Source: Spongiibacter tropicus DSM 19543
Lineage (GTDB): Bacteria > Pseudomonadota > Gammaproteobacteria > Pseudomonadales > Spongiibacteraceae
DNA: 64,000 nucleotides
Direction: 5' to 3'
Assembly: GCF_000420325.1 (NCBI RefSeq)
Contig: NZ_ATUS01000001.1
Span: 1,864,463 to 1,928,462 of the forward strand
In this document: piece after piece, positions 43,605-52,541 of the stretch
Numbering within the stretch: position 1 is the first letter of the stretch
How the letters are laid out: each line of letters starts with the position of its first letter
Made by a program: the position numbers and the translations under genes
The notes under the pieces: generated by a model
Databases searched by the model: none
Seen by the model: only the letters and a program-made list of their open reading frames with translations
What the model was told of the DNA's origin: nothing

Positions 43605-43635
43605 AGTGTTACCCAATGTTTACACGGGTAACACT
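43605..43635. promoter_or_regulatory. Perfect inverted repeat AGTGTTACCC/GGGTAACACT
   Basis: Arms at 43605-43614 and 43626-43635 with an 11-nt centre, in the gap between polA and a small exported-protein gene. The 8-mer GTAACACT recurs three times before the small secreted gene at 57815. Confidence 0.55.
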
Positions 43636-43704
43636 AAAAAACCCTTTATGTATGGGTTATTACCAAACAATGAACAAAAATTAAGCAAGACTTGGCATCC
43701 CACA

Positions 43705-43725
43705 TGTGTTACCTTACGTAACACA
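43705..43725. promoter_or_regulatory. Second GTGTTAC/GTAACAC inverted repeat
   Basis: TGTGTTAC (43705-43712) and GTAACACA (43718-43725) are perfect complements with a 5-nt centre (CTTAC). It shares its arms with the repeat at 43605-43635 and lies 55 bp before the start of the small exported protein. Confidence 0.55.
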
Positions 43726-43780
43726 AGGTGACAGACACATCTTGTGCGGGGAAAACTCCCCACTTAAAGGAGAAAGAGTG

Positions 43781-44047
43781 ATGAAAAAGTTAACCAGCGC
43801 CATCTTAATTTTGGTTGCCAGTGCCATGGCGACTGCTGCTGAGCCGGATGCCGGCACGAAACAGTCGCTGGTATTGGCTTACAATGACGCCGCTATTGGC
43901 AGCAACGACCGCAGCGATATCGCGGTGAGCCACGTCAGCGAGGAATCGGCAGCCCGCGTGCTGAACCGCACCCTCGATGTGGTTTCTGCCTCGCTGAGTG
44001 TTGAGCTTGACAGCTTTGATATGCCCGAGCTGAGCAGCTCACGCTAA
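43781..44047 (+). CDS. Small exported protein of unknown function
   Basis: 88 aa, ATG after AAAGGAGAAAGAGTG. A clear signal peptide (MKKLTSAILILVASAMATAA, cleavage near 20) leaves a ~68-residue acidic mature protein without Cys and without a family I know. Two palindromes of the GTGTTAC type occupy its upstream region, suggesting tight control. It lies between polA and the zinc locus but on its own. Confidence 0.6.
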   Translation: MKKLTSAILILVASAMATAAEPDAGTKQSLVLAYNDAAIGSNDRSDIAVSHVSEESAARVLNRTLDVVSASLSVELDSFDMPELSSSR

Positions 44048-44071
44048 GCAATCTCATCGCAGCGCTGCGTA

Positions 44072-44932
44072 TTACGCAGCGCTGCGATCTGTCGATTTCT
44101 GAAAGCACTGCAAGAAGGCCTCACCCAACCGCCGGTAAAGACCCAGAAAACCCTCTGCAGCCTCTGAGTTCAGCCCTATCGGGTCCAATTCAATGACTGT
44201 CACGTCCACGCCATCCGTCAGCGTTCTCAGCATCGCACCAGGATACTGTGGCTCACGAAATACGCAGGCAAACTCGCCGTTCTGAATCTGACGACGAAGC
44301 TCAACCAAATGCCTTGCTCCCGGCAAGCGATCGTCGCCAGTCATCAGCGCCTGCCCACCCTCCAGCCCGTAGTGGGTTTCGAAACGCTCAAAACCATCGT
44401 GCAGTAAAAGATAAGGCGACGCCCCCAAACGCGAGAAAACCGCCATCAACTGCTTGTCGTAATGACGCAGCGCCGTCACAAAGCGGGCTGCATTGGCGTG
44501 GAAGTAAGCGCTTCGGCTAGGCAGCTGCTCCGACAACATCCGCGCCACTCGTCTGGCCAAATCCTGCATGATCGCGGCGTCCAGCCAGAAGTGGGCGTCG
44601 TCCTTTCCGGACTGCGCGTCGGGAAACAAGGCCACAGCCTGCTTATAGCGGCGTATCGGTCGCCGCAGGTTGGTTTCCAGCACGGGGCCAAACCACAAAA
44701 TCAAATCTGCACGCTCCAGCACCTCCATATCCGACGGTTTGAGCTGCAGGTCGTGAGGCGAAATCTGCGGGGATTGCAGCAGCACAGCGTCTATTGCATC
44801 ACCGCCGATCTCCGCGACCAGCAGATGCAGAGGATTCACGCTACTCACCACCCGCAGCTCAGGGCCAGCAAAGACCGGCAGGGCAATTAACATCGAGAGC
44901 AAAAGCAAGCAGCGGCGTAACATAAACGACAA
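44072..44932 (-). CDS. znuA: Zinc ABC transporter periplasmic binding protein
   Basis: 286 aa. Signal peptide to about residue 22 (ALPVFAGPE), then a cluster A-I fold with metal-binding His residues in SPHDLQLKPSD, DAHFWLDAA and LLLHDGFERFETHYG. The His/Asp-rich loop common in ZnuA is absent; a short charged loop replaces it. It captures Zn2+ for ZnuBC. Divergent from zur with a Zur box between. Confidence 0.88.
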   Translation of the reverse strand: MSFMLRRCLLLLSMLIALPVFAGPELRVVSSVNPLHLLVAEIGGDAIDAVLLQSPQISPHDLQLKPSDMEVLERADLILWFGPVLETNLRRPIRRYKQAVALFPDAQSGKDDAHFWLDAAIMQDLARRVARMLSEQLPSRSAYFHANAARFVTALRHYDKQLMAVFSRLGASPYLLLHDGFERFETHYGLEGGQALMTGDDRLPGARHLVELRRQIQNGEFACVFREPQYPGAMLRTLTDGVDVTVIELDPIGLNSEAAEGFLGLYRRLGEAFLQCFQKSTDRSAA

Positions 44933-44969
44933 AAACCTCGTGGAGCGGCGGTGTTCACAGAAACGTAAT

Positions 44970-44984
44970 TGTAATATTATAACA
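44970..44984. promoter_or_regulatory. Zur box between znuA and zur
   Basis: TGTAATATTATAACA is close to the gammaproteobacterial Zur palindrome (G-T-T-A-T-A-N-T-A-T-A-A-C-A type). It lies 38 bp upstream of znuA and 28 bp upstream of zur, placed to repress both directions when zinc is plentiful. Confidence 0.8.
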
Positions 44985-45011
44985 TTTAAATTTCACCCAG
45001 ATTCCTCAACC

Positions 45012-45500
45012 ATGAATAACCGCGCAAGCGAGCGCCGCCATAATCATCAGCACTGTATCGACAGCGCACTGGAGAGCGCTCGCGTACTGTGTCGCGAGCG
45101 GGGCGCACGCCTTACCCCCAATCGTGAGCAAGTGCTGCGACTGGTCTGGGCCAATCACCAACCCGTTGGTGCCTATAGCCTGCTGGAGGCCCTGGCGGAA
45201 CAGGGGAAAGGGCGCATTACGCCACCCACGGTGTATCGCGCCCTGGATTTCCTGCTTGAACAGGGGCTGATTCACCGTATCGCGTCATTGAACGCCTTTA
45301 TCGGCTGCACTGACCCAACTCATGGCCACGCCGGGCATTTCCTTATCTGCCAGCACTGCAATACCGCCATAGAGTTGCAGGAGCCACCTATCAGCGACGC
45401 GATTACACAGAGCGCAGACGCGCAGGGCTTTCGCATTCACCAACAATGCGTGGAAATTATTGGCAGCTGCCAGCGCTGTCAGGAGCAGGGCGATGAGTGA
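45012..45500 (+). CDS. zur: Zinc uptake regulator Zur (Fur family)
   Basis: 162 aa from the ATG at 45012. Fur-family winged helix (LTPNREQVLRLVWANHQP, TPPTVYRALDFLLEQGL) and C-terminal dimer domain with Cys pairs CQHC and CQRC, the structural zinc site. Position beside znuA/znuCB and the Zur box decide Zur over Fur. The stop overlaps znuC by 8 bp. Confidence 0.92.
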   Translation: MNNRASERRHNHQHCIDSALESARVLCRERGARLTPNREQVLRLVWANHQPVGAYSLLEALAEQGKGRITPPTVYRALDFLLEQGLIHRIASLNAFIGCTDPTHGHAGHFLICQHCNTAIELQEPPISDAITQSADAQGFRIHQQCVEIIGSCQRCQEQGDE

Positions 45501-46263
45501 TAGCAGCGCATTGTTAAGTCTGCACGATGTCTCTCTGGTACACGGCCAGCAGACCTTGCTGGACAGGGTCAATTTAAGCCTGAGTGCGCGCCAGATTATG
45601 ACGATCATCGGCCCCAACGGCGCCGGCAAAAGCACTCTGCTGCATATCGCCCTCGGCCTTCAAAAGCCGAGCAGCGGCACTGTATCGCGGCAGCCGAAAT
45701 TGCGGGTCGGCTACATGCCGCAAAAGCTGCGCATCAATCCGCTGATGCCCGTCACCGTCAGCCGCTTTCTGCGAATGTCCAGCCAGCGCCGGATGAGCAT
45801 CAAACACGCCCTGGCACGAGTGGGTATCAGCCACCTGGCCGATCGGCCTCTCCAAGGTTTGTCCGGTGGAGAAACCCAGCGCGCCTTGCTCGCCCGCGCA
45901 CTGCTTTGCAAGCCACAGCTACTGGCCCTCGACGAACCCGCGCAAGGTGTCGACATTACCGGACAGACTGAACTCTACGAGCTGATCAGCGCGCTGCGCG
46001 ACGAACTGGGTTGCGCGGTGCTGATGGTCAGCCACGACCTGCACTGGGTCATGGCGCAGACAGATACGGTTATCTGCCTCAATCAGCACGTGTGCTGTCA
46101 CGGACACCCTTCAGCCGTCAGCAATGACCCTGCTTACCTGGAGTTATTCGGACGCCGCCACGCGGAAGCGCTGGCGCTATATCAGCACGACCATGACCAC
46201 CGCCATAACATGCATGGTGAGGCCGTTGATCTCGACACCGGGTGCCACCACCATCATGATTGA
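45493..46263 (+). CDS. znuC: Zinc ABC transporter ATP-binding protein
   Basis: 256 aa from the ATG at 45493 overlapping the zur stop. Walker A GPNGAGKST (about 39-47), signature LSGGETQR, Walker B LLALDEPAQG. The C-terminal ~25 residues are rich in His and Asp, a possible zinc-sensing or storage tail. Powers uptake through ZnuB. Its last codons overlap the znuB start. Confidence 0.93.
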   Translation: MSDSSALLSLHDVSLVHGQQTLLDRVNLSLSARQIMTIIGPNGAGKSTLLHIALGLQKPSSGTVSRQPKLRVGYMPQKLRINPLMPVTVSRFLRMSSQRRMSIKHALARVGISHLADRPLQGLSGGETQRALLARALLCKPQLLALDEPAQGVDITGQTELYELISALRDELGCAVLMVSHDLHWVMAQTDTVICLNQHVCCHGHPSAVSNDPAYLELFGRRHAEALALYQHDHDHRHNMHGEAVDLDTGCHHHHD

Positions 46264-47047
46264 TATTCTGCAACACGCGCTGATCGCGGGCCTGATTCTC
46301 GCCACCCTTTGCGGACCGCTAGGCGCGCTGGTCACCTGGCAACGGATGGCCTACTACGGCGATACATTGGCTCACTCCTCCCTGCTGGGACTCGCGCTGG
46401 GACTTGCCTGGCAGATTCGGCTTGAGGTTGCTGTACTGCTGGCCTGTGTAACGATCGCCGTGCTGCTGTTTGCCCTGCAACGCTGGCGGAATACCTCTCT
46501 GGACAGCTTGCTGGGCATCCTGTCGCACAGCAGCCTTGCACTGGGTCTCGTGTGCCTATCCTTTCTCGACGGCCCCGCGTTTGACCTGAACAGCTTCCTG
46601 TTCGGCGATCTACTGGCGGTCATGCGCGATGATCTCTACCTGCTTGCCGGTATTGCCGTGGTCGTGCTCAGCCTGCTGTTCGCGTTTTGGACACCGCTGG
46701 TGGCCATTACCACCAATGCCGACATAGCAGCCGTTGAAGGGCGGCCTGTCGATGCCTTGAAGCTGCTGCTAATGCTGCTTATTGCCGTGACTGTTGCGGT
46801 AGCCATGAAGGTCGTCGGTGTACTCCTGATTACCGCAATGCTGATCATTCCTGCATCGGCAGCCGGCCGACTGGCACGCAGTCCCGAGCAATGCGCGCTG
46901 CTGGCCATCGTAGGCGGGTGTCTGGCCGTGGCACTGGGACTACTCAGTGCATGGCACTTCGACAGCCCCGGCGGCCCGAGCGTGGTACTGGGTGCCGCGG
47001 TGATTTTCCTGCTTGCACAGCTCGCCAGTCAGTTTCGCCGGACATAA
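46256..47047 (+). CDS. znuB: Zinc ABC transporter permease
   Basis: 263 aa from the ATG at 46256 inside the last codons of znuC (8 bp overlap). Eight or nine helices of the ABC-3 permease family: GPLGALVTWQRMAYYGDTLAH and LLGILSHSSLALGLV are conserved blocks. Inner-membrane channel for Zn2+. Last gene of the zur-znuCB operon, followed by a strong terminator. Confidence 0.93.
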   Translation: MIDILQHALIAGLILATLCGPLGALVTWQRMAYYGDTLAHSSLLGLALGLAWQIRLEVAVLLACVTIAVLLFALQRWRNTSLDSLLGILSHSSLALGLVCLSFLDGPAFDLNSFLFGDLLAVMRDDLYLLAGIAVVVLSLLFAFWTPLVAITTNADIAAVEGRPVDALKLLLMLLIAVTVAVAMKVVGVLLITAMLIIPASAAGRLARSPEQCALLAIVGGCLAVALGLLSAWHFDSPGGPSVVLGAAVIFLLAQLASQFRRT

Positions 47048-47073
47048 AAAACGCCGCATAAGGCGGCGTTTTT
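47047..47073. terminator. Bidirectional terminator between znuB and the SCO1-like gene
   Basis: AAAAACGCCGC and GCGGCGTTTTT (47047-47057 and 47063-47073) pair exactly around ATAAG, with T-runs on both strands. It ends both convergent operons. Confidence 0.9.
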
Positions 47074-47091
47074 ACCCTGCCAGACCCACAC

Positions 47092-47760
47092 TCAATAATA
47101 GTGCTCACGAATAGTCAGGAAGTTACGCTGCATTTTGCTGATGTCCAACGGCGCTTTGAAGAAACCCACAGAGTGCCCCTCAGGATTTACCAGCGCGACA
47201 TTGGCGCTGTGATCCACCATATATTCGTCACCGCCACCGGGCACCTTGGCGAAGGGGATATTCAACGCCGTCGCGAAGCGGTGAATTTCCAGAAAGTCGC
47301 CCGTCATGCCACGAAATGCCGGATGGAAGAACTCCAGGTAGCTGTCCAACTGCTCGGGAGTATCCCGCGCGGGATCCACGCTCACCAGCCAAATCTGGGT
47401 ATCGGCCTGCACCTCGGGATCCAATTCCTGATAAAACAGCTTGAGCTGAGCCAATGTGGTCGGACAGATATCAGGGCAGTATGTGAAACCAAAAAACATC
47501 AGGTTCCATTTTCCCTTCAAGCTATCCGGCGTCAGCGTCGCATTACTTTCGTCAACCAGGCTGAAGCCCGGCAGCATGCGCGGATTTTCGTAGAGGTAGG
47601 CACCCTGTTCTCGCAACTCATCGCGAGTCATTACCCGAGCCTGCGTGAAGGAATAGAAAAAACTGCCCACCAGCACACTGGCAACCACAAAAATCGCCAG
47701 TACTGTGAGGCGAATACCGCGCTTTTGTTGGCTGTTCGCCGGAGTATTTTCACCACTCAT
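47092..47760 (-). CDS. SCO1/SenC copper chaperone
   Basis: 222 aa. One N-terminal anchor helix (about 17-38) and a thioredoxin-like domain with the copper motif C95-P-D-I-C99 and a distal His in YMVDHSANVALV. SCO1 delivers copper to the CuA centre of cytochrome oxidase subunit II. Last gene of the ctaA-ctaB-sco chain; its start overlaps ctaB by 1 bp. Confidence 0.92.
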   Translation of the reverse strand: MSGENTPANSQQKRGIRLTVLAIFVVASVLVGSFFYSFTQARVMTRDELREQGAYLYENPRMLPGFSLVDESNATLTPDSLKGKWNLMFFGFTYCPDICPTTLAQLKLFYQELDPEVQADTQIWLVSVDPARDTPEQLDSYLEFFHPAFRGMTGDFLEIHRFATALNIPFAKVPGGGDEYMVDHSANVALVNPEGHSVGFFKAPLDISKMQRNFLTIREHYY

Positions 47761-48692
47761 TAGCCAGAGACCTCATATATCACCGTTGCTGGCAGCATGT
47801 AGTGATCGAGCAGCATCACAATGAACAGTGCCATCAGGTAAATGATCGAATACTTGAATGTCGCCATCGGCGCCTTGGGATCATTACCGCGCAACAGCAC
47901 GATGGCCCAATAGATAAAACCAGCACCCAGACACACCGCACCTAGCAGGTACAGCGGGCCACTCAAACCCGTGGCGAAGGGTAACAGCGTTACAACAAAC
48001 AGCAAAATAGTGTAGAGGAAGGTGTGCAGCTTGGTGTACCCAATGCCGTGGGTGACCGGCAGCATGGGAATGTCGACTTTGGCGTAATCATCCCGACGGT
48101 GAATCGCCAGCGCCCAGAAATGCGGGGGTGTCCACACAAAAATAATTAACACCAACAACAGAGCATGACCGTGAATTTCGCCGGTTACGGCCGTCCAGCC
48201 GAGCAGCGGGGGCGCCGCACCGGCAATGCCACCAATCACGATATTTTGCGGTGTCGCCCGCTTCAGATAGAGGGTGTAAATCACTGCATAACCCAGCAGT
48301 GAAGCAAAGGTCAGCCACGCTGTCAGGGCGTTGATTTCGACAAACAGTATCGCCATACCGATCACGCACAACGCACCGGCGAAAATCCCGGCGTTAAGCG
48401 TTTTCACTCGCCCTTGGGCAATCGGCCGGTTGTGGGTGCGCGCCATGATAAGGTCGATACGACGGTCCACCAGATGGTTTACCGCTGCCGCCGAGGCGGC
48501 GCACAGGGCAATACCGAGGTTACCGAATACCAGCACTCGCCAGGGCACCATACCGGGCACCGCCATAAACATGCCGATTACCGACGTCAGCAGCATCAAC
48601 AGCACCACATTGGGCTTGCACAGCTCGTAGTAGTCCCGCCAGCTCACCGCCTCGTGATGCCTCCCGGCAGCCGCGGCGTTTTCTTCACTCAT
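47760..48692 (-). CDS. ctaB: Protoheme IX farnesyltransferase
   Basis: 310 aa, UbiA-family prenyltransferase with about nine helices. The Asp-rich site [19 protein letters not shown] (about 72-90) binds the prenyl diphosphate. Makes heme O from protoheme, the first step to heme A. Overlaps ctaA by 4 bp. Confidence 0.94.
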   Translation of the reverse strand: MSEENAAAAGRHHEAVSWRDYYELCKPNVVLLMLLTSVIGMFMAVPGMVPWRVLVFGNLGIALCAASAAAVNHLVDRRIDLIMARTHNRPIAQGRVKTLNAGIFAGALCVIGMAILFVEINALTAWLTFASLLGYAVIYTLYLKRATPQNIVIGGIAGAAPPLLGWTAVTGEIHGHALLLVLIIFVWTPPHFWALAIHRRDDYAKVDIPMLPVTHGIGYTKLHTFLYTILLFVVTLLPFATGLSGPLYLLGAVCLGAGFIYWAIVLLRGNDPKAPMATFKYSIIYLMALFIVMLLDHYMLPATVIYEVSG

Positions 48693-49741
48693 ACTTTCGT
48701 ACCCCCGCGATTCACCTCAGTGGTGAAAACGCAATAGTTCGTGGTCACCATCACCAGCAGCAGCAGCGCACCCACAAGATTGTGCGTTACGGCAACAGCG
48801 ATGGGAAAATTGAAAATGATATTGCTGATACCCAGCATGACCTGCGCGGCCAGTACCAGCAACATAACAACGGACAGACGGCTGGCCGGGGCGGTGCCCA
48901 AACCACGCAAGCGAACAAACAGGAAGAGAAGATATGCAGTGGTGACGATCGCGCCAAAGCGGTGCATGACATGGATGGTCACGCGCGCATCATTGTCCAG
49001 CACTCCTCCCAGATAATTAGGCCCTACGTGCTGTGCGATATTAAAACCATTAGCGAAGTCCATCGGCGGTAGCCACGCTCCCTGGCAGCGCGGGAAGTCC
49101 GGGCAAGCGATATCGGCATAGTTCGATGTCGTCCATCCGCCCAGCGCAATCTGGCAGACCACAATGATTAATCCCAGCACCGCCAGTTTACGCAGCGCCA
49201 AGAGGCGCGCTTCGCTGATCGCCGGAACCTGCCAACGCTGATTGTTCAGCCGCAATGTCAGCAGCCACAGCAAACTCAATGTTGTGAACCCACCCAGCAG
49301 GTGCGCGGTGACCACTTGCGGCCACAGTTTCAAGGTGACCGTCCACATACCAAACATGCCCTGCAAGATAATGAAGGCAAAGATAAAAGCGGGCAGCTTG
49401 AGCGGCTGCTCGGGGCTGCGGTTGCGTACGGCGAATACCAGTAGACCAATGGTGAACAGTCCCAAGCTGGCTGCAAGGTAGCGGTGGATCATTTCTGGCC
49501 AGGTCTTGTCATGCTCAACTGGCATATCGGGGAACGCTTCGTTCGCGCGAGCCACTTCATGATCGGCTTTTGGCCACAAGGCATGGCCATAGCAGCCAGG
49601 CCAGTCGGGACAACCCAAGCCAGCATCGGCAAGGCGGGTAAACACCCCCATTCCCAATACAATAACGGCCACCAGGCAAGCGAGCAGGGCAAGCCTAAAA
49701 CCGGGCTTGCGATATTCAGGAGCGTTAAATAGCGTCATCAT
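48689..49741 (-). CDS. ctaA: Heme A synthase
   Basis: 350 aa, COX15/CtaA family with eight helices. Paired Cys residues in [13 protein letters not shown] (about 42-54) and [11 protein letters not shown], and His residues in the helices, match the family. Oxidises heme O to heme A in the inner membrane. Lies upstream of ctaB and downstream of the SCO-like and SURF1 genes. Confidence 0.92.
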   Translation of the reverse strand: MMTLFNAPEYRKPGFRLALLACLVAVIVLGMGVFTRLADAGLGCPDWPGCYGHALWPKADHEVARANEAFPDMPVEHDKTWPEMIHRYLAASLGLFTIGLLVFAVRNRSPEQPLKLPAFIFAFIILQGMFGMWTVTLKLWPQVVTAHLLGGFTTLSLLWLLTLRLNNQRWQVPAISEARLLALRKLAVLGLIIVVCQIALGGWTTSNYADIACPDFPRCQGAWLPPMDFANGFNIAQHVGPNYLGGVLDNDARVTIHVMHRFGAIVTTAYLLFLFVRLRGLGTAPASRLSVVMLLVLAAQVMLGISNIIFNFPIAVAVTHNLVGALLLLVMVTTNYCVFTTEVNRGGTKV

Positions 49742-49776
49742 TGTTGTTCTACCACTATGTCGTCATTCGCCCTCTG

Positions 49777-50394
49777 CTATTTCAGCAGGCGTTTCATATC
49801 TTTGAGGATATCCTTACCCAGTGTCGTAAGCGTGTCGGTTTCCGTGTCCTCAGCCCGGTACGTCATCATCACCCACCCTTTAGGGTCCACCACAAAGAAG
49901 CTCAGCGGATCGAGCGGCGAGGTCGGCAAATGCTTGAGCGAAGCAACGAATTCCGAGCCATCCACACTTAACACCGTCATGTCTTCGTGTTCGGCTTCCA
50001 GAAAATCGCGCAGCTCGGGCGAAATAGCGCCATCGGTCGCAAGATACACCCGCTCAACCCGGTTGGTTTTTTTACCCAGTGCAACGTGAGTCTGACGAGT
50101 CAGGTAGAGCATGCGTTCGCAGGTACCTTCACAGGTTTTGCCACCCACGACCATATATACCCATTTAGATTCGGGCTGGTTGAACAGAAACTCTCCGCCG
50201 TCAATGCGATGTGGGTGCAACGAAGAAAGCTGAACCGGAGGACGGATCAATGCACCGCGATTGACCGTTCCGAAATCCAGCACATTGCGCTGCGCCAGCA
50301 TAAACAGCAGGCTGGACAGCAGAATGACCACCACTGGGATCGCCAATATCAGGGCAACCTGCTTTTTGTTGCCGGATGTAGCCTCTGAAGTCAT
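49777..50394 (-). CDS. Second SCO-like/thioredoxin-fold membrane protein in the oxidase locus
   Basis: 205 aa. One N-terminal helix (about 12-34), then a domain resembling SCO proteins at low similarity: KWVYMVVGGKTCEGTCERML keeps a C-x3-C pair and LDPLSFFVVDPKGWVMMTY the C-terminal strand, but the His ligand of SCO1 is not obvious. Found between SURF1 and ctaA in oxidase clusters of marine gammaproteobacteria and pseudomonads as a hypothetical. Probably helps oxidase assembly; its role is not proven. Confidence 0.7.
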   Translation of the reverse strand: MTSEATSGNKKQVALILAIPVVVILLSSLLFMLAQRNVLDFGTVNRGALIRPPVQLSSLHPHRIDGGEFLFNQPESKWVYMVVGGKTCEGTCERMLYLTRQTHVALGKKTNRVERVYLATDGAISPELRDFLEAEHEDMTVLSVDGSEFVASLKHLPTSPLDPLSFFVVDPKGWVMMTYRAEDTETDTLTTLGKDILKDMKRLLK

Positions 50395-50405
50395 GAATGT
50401 TTCCT

Positions 50406-51134
50406 TTAGTCTTGTCGCTTTTTTCGGCGCGACAGGATATTACTGTTGCGGATGATGAAAATCACGCTTAACACCGCCGCCATAGCAAACCATTGGACGG
50501 CATAGCCCTGATGCTTTTGCGGCGACACATTAATTAATACCCTGTTGGTACGCAATGCAGCCGGACTCAGCTCACTCAACATGAGTGCGGTAGGCAACAA
50601 AGCGGGAAATTCCTCGTGAAGCCGTTCTTCCTGCAGCCACTGCTGACGGCGAGGCCATCCTTGCGGCACTTCTTCGCCCAGACTGAAGGGCTTTTCCGTA
50701 GAGCGATACAGCTCACCCTGCAAGCGCACCTTGCCTTCTGGCCAATCAAGCACTGGTAGCGTTTGGCGCGAAGGATCCGCCGCCACCCAGCCGCGTTCGA
50801 CCAGCAACTCACGCCCATCACTGAGCACAAAAAGTGCGATTATCTCATAACCGAATTGGCCCTGCCTGATCCGGTTATCCAACAACCAATAGCGCTCGCT
50901 ATCGAACTCGCCATCAGCATAAACCGGCAAATAATTGGGAAACGCCTCCAGCTGAGCAACATCCACGGCAGGCTGGCCTCGACGAGCCTGGGCGGCATCC
51001 AGCAAGGCCTGCTTCTCATCGGCCCGACTCAGCTGCCAAAACCCCAGACTGACCAACACCGGGAGTATCAGCACGGTCGCCAACAGGGATTTCCAATCCA
51101 GGTGCCACTGCAAACGTTCCGGTCGATCAGACAT
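50406..51134 (-). CDS. SURF1-family oxidase assembly protein
   Basis: 242 aa with a helix at each end (about 18-38 and 213-232) and the SURF1 pattern FWQLSRADEKQALLDA and RERGW-type motif VERGWVAADPSRQ, PQKHQGYAVQWFAMA. SURF1 aids insertion of heme A into subunit I. Eleven bp upstream of the SCO-like gene. Confidence 0.9.
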   Translation of the reverse strand: MSDRPERLQWHLDWKSLLATVLILPVLVSLGFWQLSRADEKQALLDAAQARRGQPAVDVAQLEAFPNYLPVYADGEFDSERYWLLDNRIRQGQFGYEIIALFVLSDGRELLVERGWVAADPSRQTLPVLDWPEGKVRLQGELYRSTEKPFSLGEEVPQGWPRRQQWLQEERLHEEFPALLPTALMLSELSPAALRTNRVLINVSPQKHQGYAVQWFAMAAVLSVIFIIRNSNILSRRKKRQD

Positions 51135-51184
51135 AGCAAGAATCCGATTGTGTATACTGCGGCAAAATCCGAGGGAGACGATCT

Positions 51185-51442
51185 ATGTGGTTAAAAGTGG
51201 TCATCGTTGTGCTGTTTATTGCACTGTGCATCAGCCTGTTCAGCGGCCTGTTTTTTCTGTTTAAGGACCGCGGCACCACGATGCGGACCTGGCAGTCACT
51301 GAGTGTTCGTCTTGCCTTGGCAACGGCGCTGATGGGCTTTTTGTTTTACGGTGTTTATACCGGCCAACTCGGCTCTAAAGCCCCTTGGGATCAACGCTAT
51401 CTCGACAGCGGAGAAGCCCAACTCACTCAAGACTCAGAATAA
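51185..51442 (+). CDS. DUF2909 twin-helix membrane protein
   Basis: 85 aa with two helices (about 3-27 and 42-61) around RTWQSLSVRLALATALMGF, the DUF2909 pattern. Small protein commonly found by coxC/SURF1 genes in oxidase loci; perhaps an assembly or accessory subunit. Divergent from SURF1, convergent with coxC. Confidence 0.82.
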   Translation: MWLKVVIVVLFIALCISLFSGLFFLFKDRGTTMRTWQSLSVRLALATALMGFLFYGVYTGQLGSKAPWDQRYLDSGEAQLTQDSE

Positions 51443-51447
51443 AAAAT

Positions 51448-51492
51448 CGGCCGGAGCCGTTCATTTGCAGAGCAAATGTACGAGTCCGGCCG
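51448..51492. terminator. Branched hairpin terminator between DUF2909 and coxC
   Basis: CGGCCGGA (51448-51455) pairs with TCCGGCCG (51485-51492), and CATTTGC/GCAAATG (51462-51468 and 51472-51478) pair inside. A-rich and T-rich flanks allow termination from both sides. Confidence 0.75.
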
Positions 51493-51515
51493 TTTCGGCA
51501 CCCCTCAGAGAAAAC

Positions 51516-52499
51516 TCAGAGGATGTAAACGAACAGGAACAGGAATACCCATACCACGTCAACAAAGTGCCAGTACCAGGATGAGGCCTCGAAACCAAAC
51601 TGGTCTTCAGCGCTAAAGTGACCTTTGGTTGTTGAGCGCAGCCACTGGATCAACAGCATGATAGTACCCATTGCCACGTGGAAGCCGTGGAAGCCGGTCA
51701 GCATGAAGAACGTCGTACCGTAGACACCGCTGTTCAGCTTGATGCCGTATTCAAACAGCGCTTCGTGATACTCCATGTACTGCAGGTACAGGAAGATCGC
51801 ACCCAACGCCACAGTGATGAACAGCCACAAGTTAAACTTCTTGCGATTGTTTTCTTTAATACCCATATGGGCAATGTGGCAAGTGAAGCTGGAAGTCAGC
51901 AGGATAAGCGTGTTGTACAGCGGCAGCCAGTGGCCAATGTTTGCAAAGCCCGGGAAGGACAAGTGCTTTTCTGCGCCGGTGAAAACACCATTGTTAGCCA
52001 GGTGACCGGCAGCTTGCTGCGCAGCAACACCGCCGATGGCATCCTGAGGCGTTTCGAGCAGCGGCCAGCTGTACTCAAAGCCCGGCCACAGCAGTTCGTT
52101 CATCGAGCCACCATCGCCTTCGCCTGCCAGCCAGGGACCCGCCAGGTTGCGGATATAGAAAAGGGCACCGAAAAACGCGGCGAAGAACATCACCTCAGAG
52201 AAAATGAACCACTGCATGCCAATCACGTAGGAGTGCTTGAGCTGCCCGCTGTTCATACCCTGTCGGTTTTCGCGGATAGTCGTGGCAAACCACATCCACA
52301 ACGTAGCGGCGAAGTACGCCAGACCCGCAAACAGAATGAAAGAAGAGTTGGTCTCTTCACCGGGGCGATATGTGTGGTCGTTAATCACCGACGCAGCACC
52401 ATAAACCGACGCGACTAGACCAATCGTTGCGTTTACAGCCAAGCTGCTTTTTTCAGGCACGTAATACGTTTCGTGCCCGGCGTTGCTTTGACCCGCCAT
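51516..52499 (-). CDS. coxC: Cytochrome c oxidase subunit III
   Basis: 327 aa with seven helices; VMFFAAFFGALF, LTSSFTCHIAHMGIKE and the C-terminal GFHGFHVAMGT and ASSWYWHFVDVVW blocks are diagnostic of subunit III. Last gene of the coxBA-ctaG-coxC order. It carries a long extracytoplasmic insert (about 115-165), seen in related gammaproteobacteria. Confidence 0.95.
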   Translation of the reverse strand: MAGQSNAGHETYYVPEKSSLAVNATIGLVASVYGAASVINDHTYRPGEETNSSFILFAGLAYFAATLWMWFATTIRENRQGMNSGQLKHSYVIGMQWFIFSEVMFFAAFFGALFYIRNLAGPWLAGEGDGGSMNELLWPGFEYSWPLLETPQDAIGGVAAQQAAGHLANNGVFTGAEKHLSFPGFANIGHWLPLYNTLILLTSSFTCHIAHMGIKENNRKKFNLWLFITVALGAIFLYLQYMEYHEALFEYGIKLNSGVYGTTFFMLTGFHGFHVAMGTIMLLIQWLRSTTKGHFSAEDQFGFEASSWYWHFVDVVWVFLFLFVYIL

Positions 52500-52541
52500 G
52501 TGTATAAGTCTCCGTTTTCTCGTTAGAGAAAAATCTCTTTC

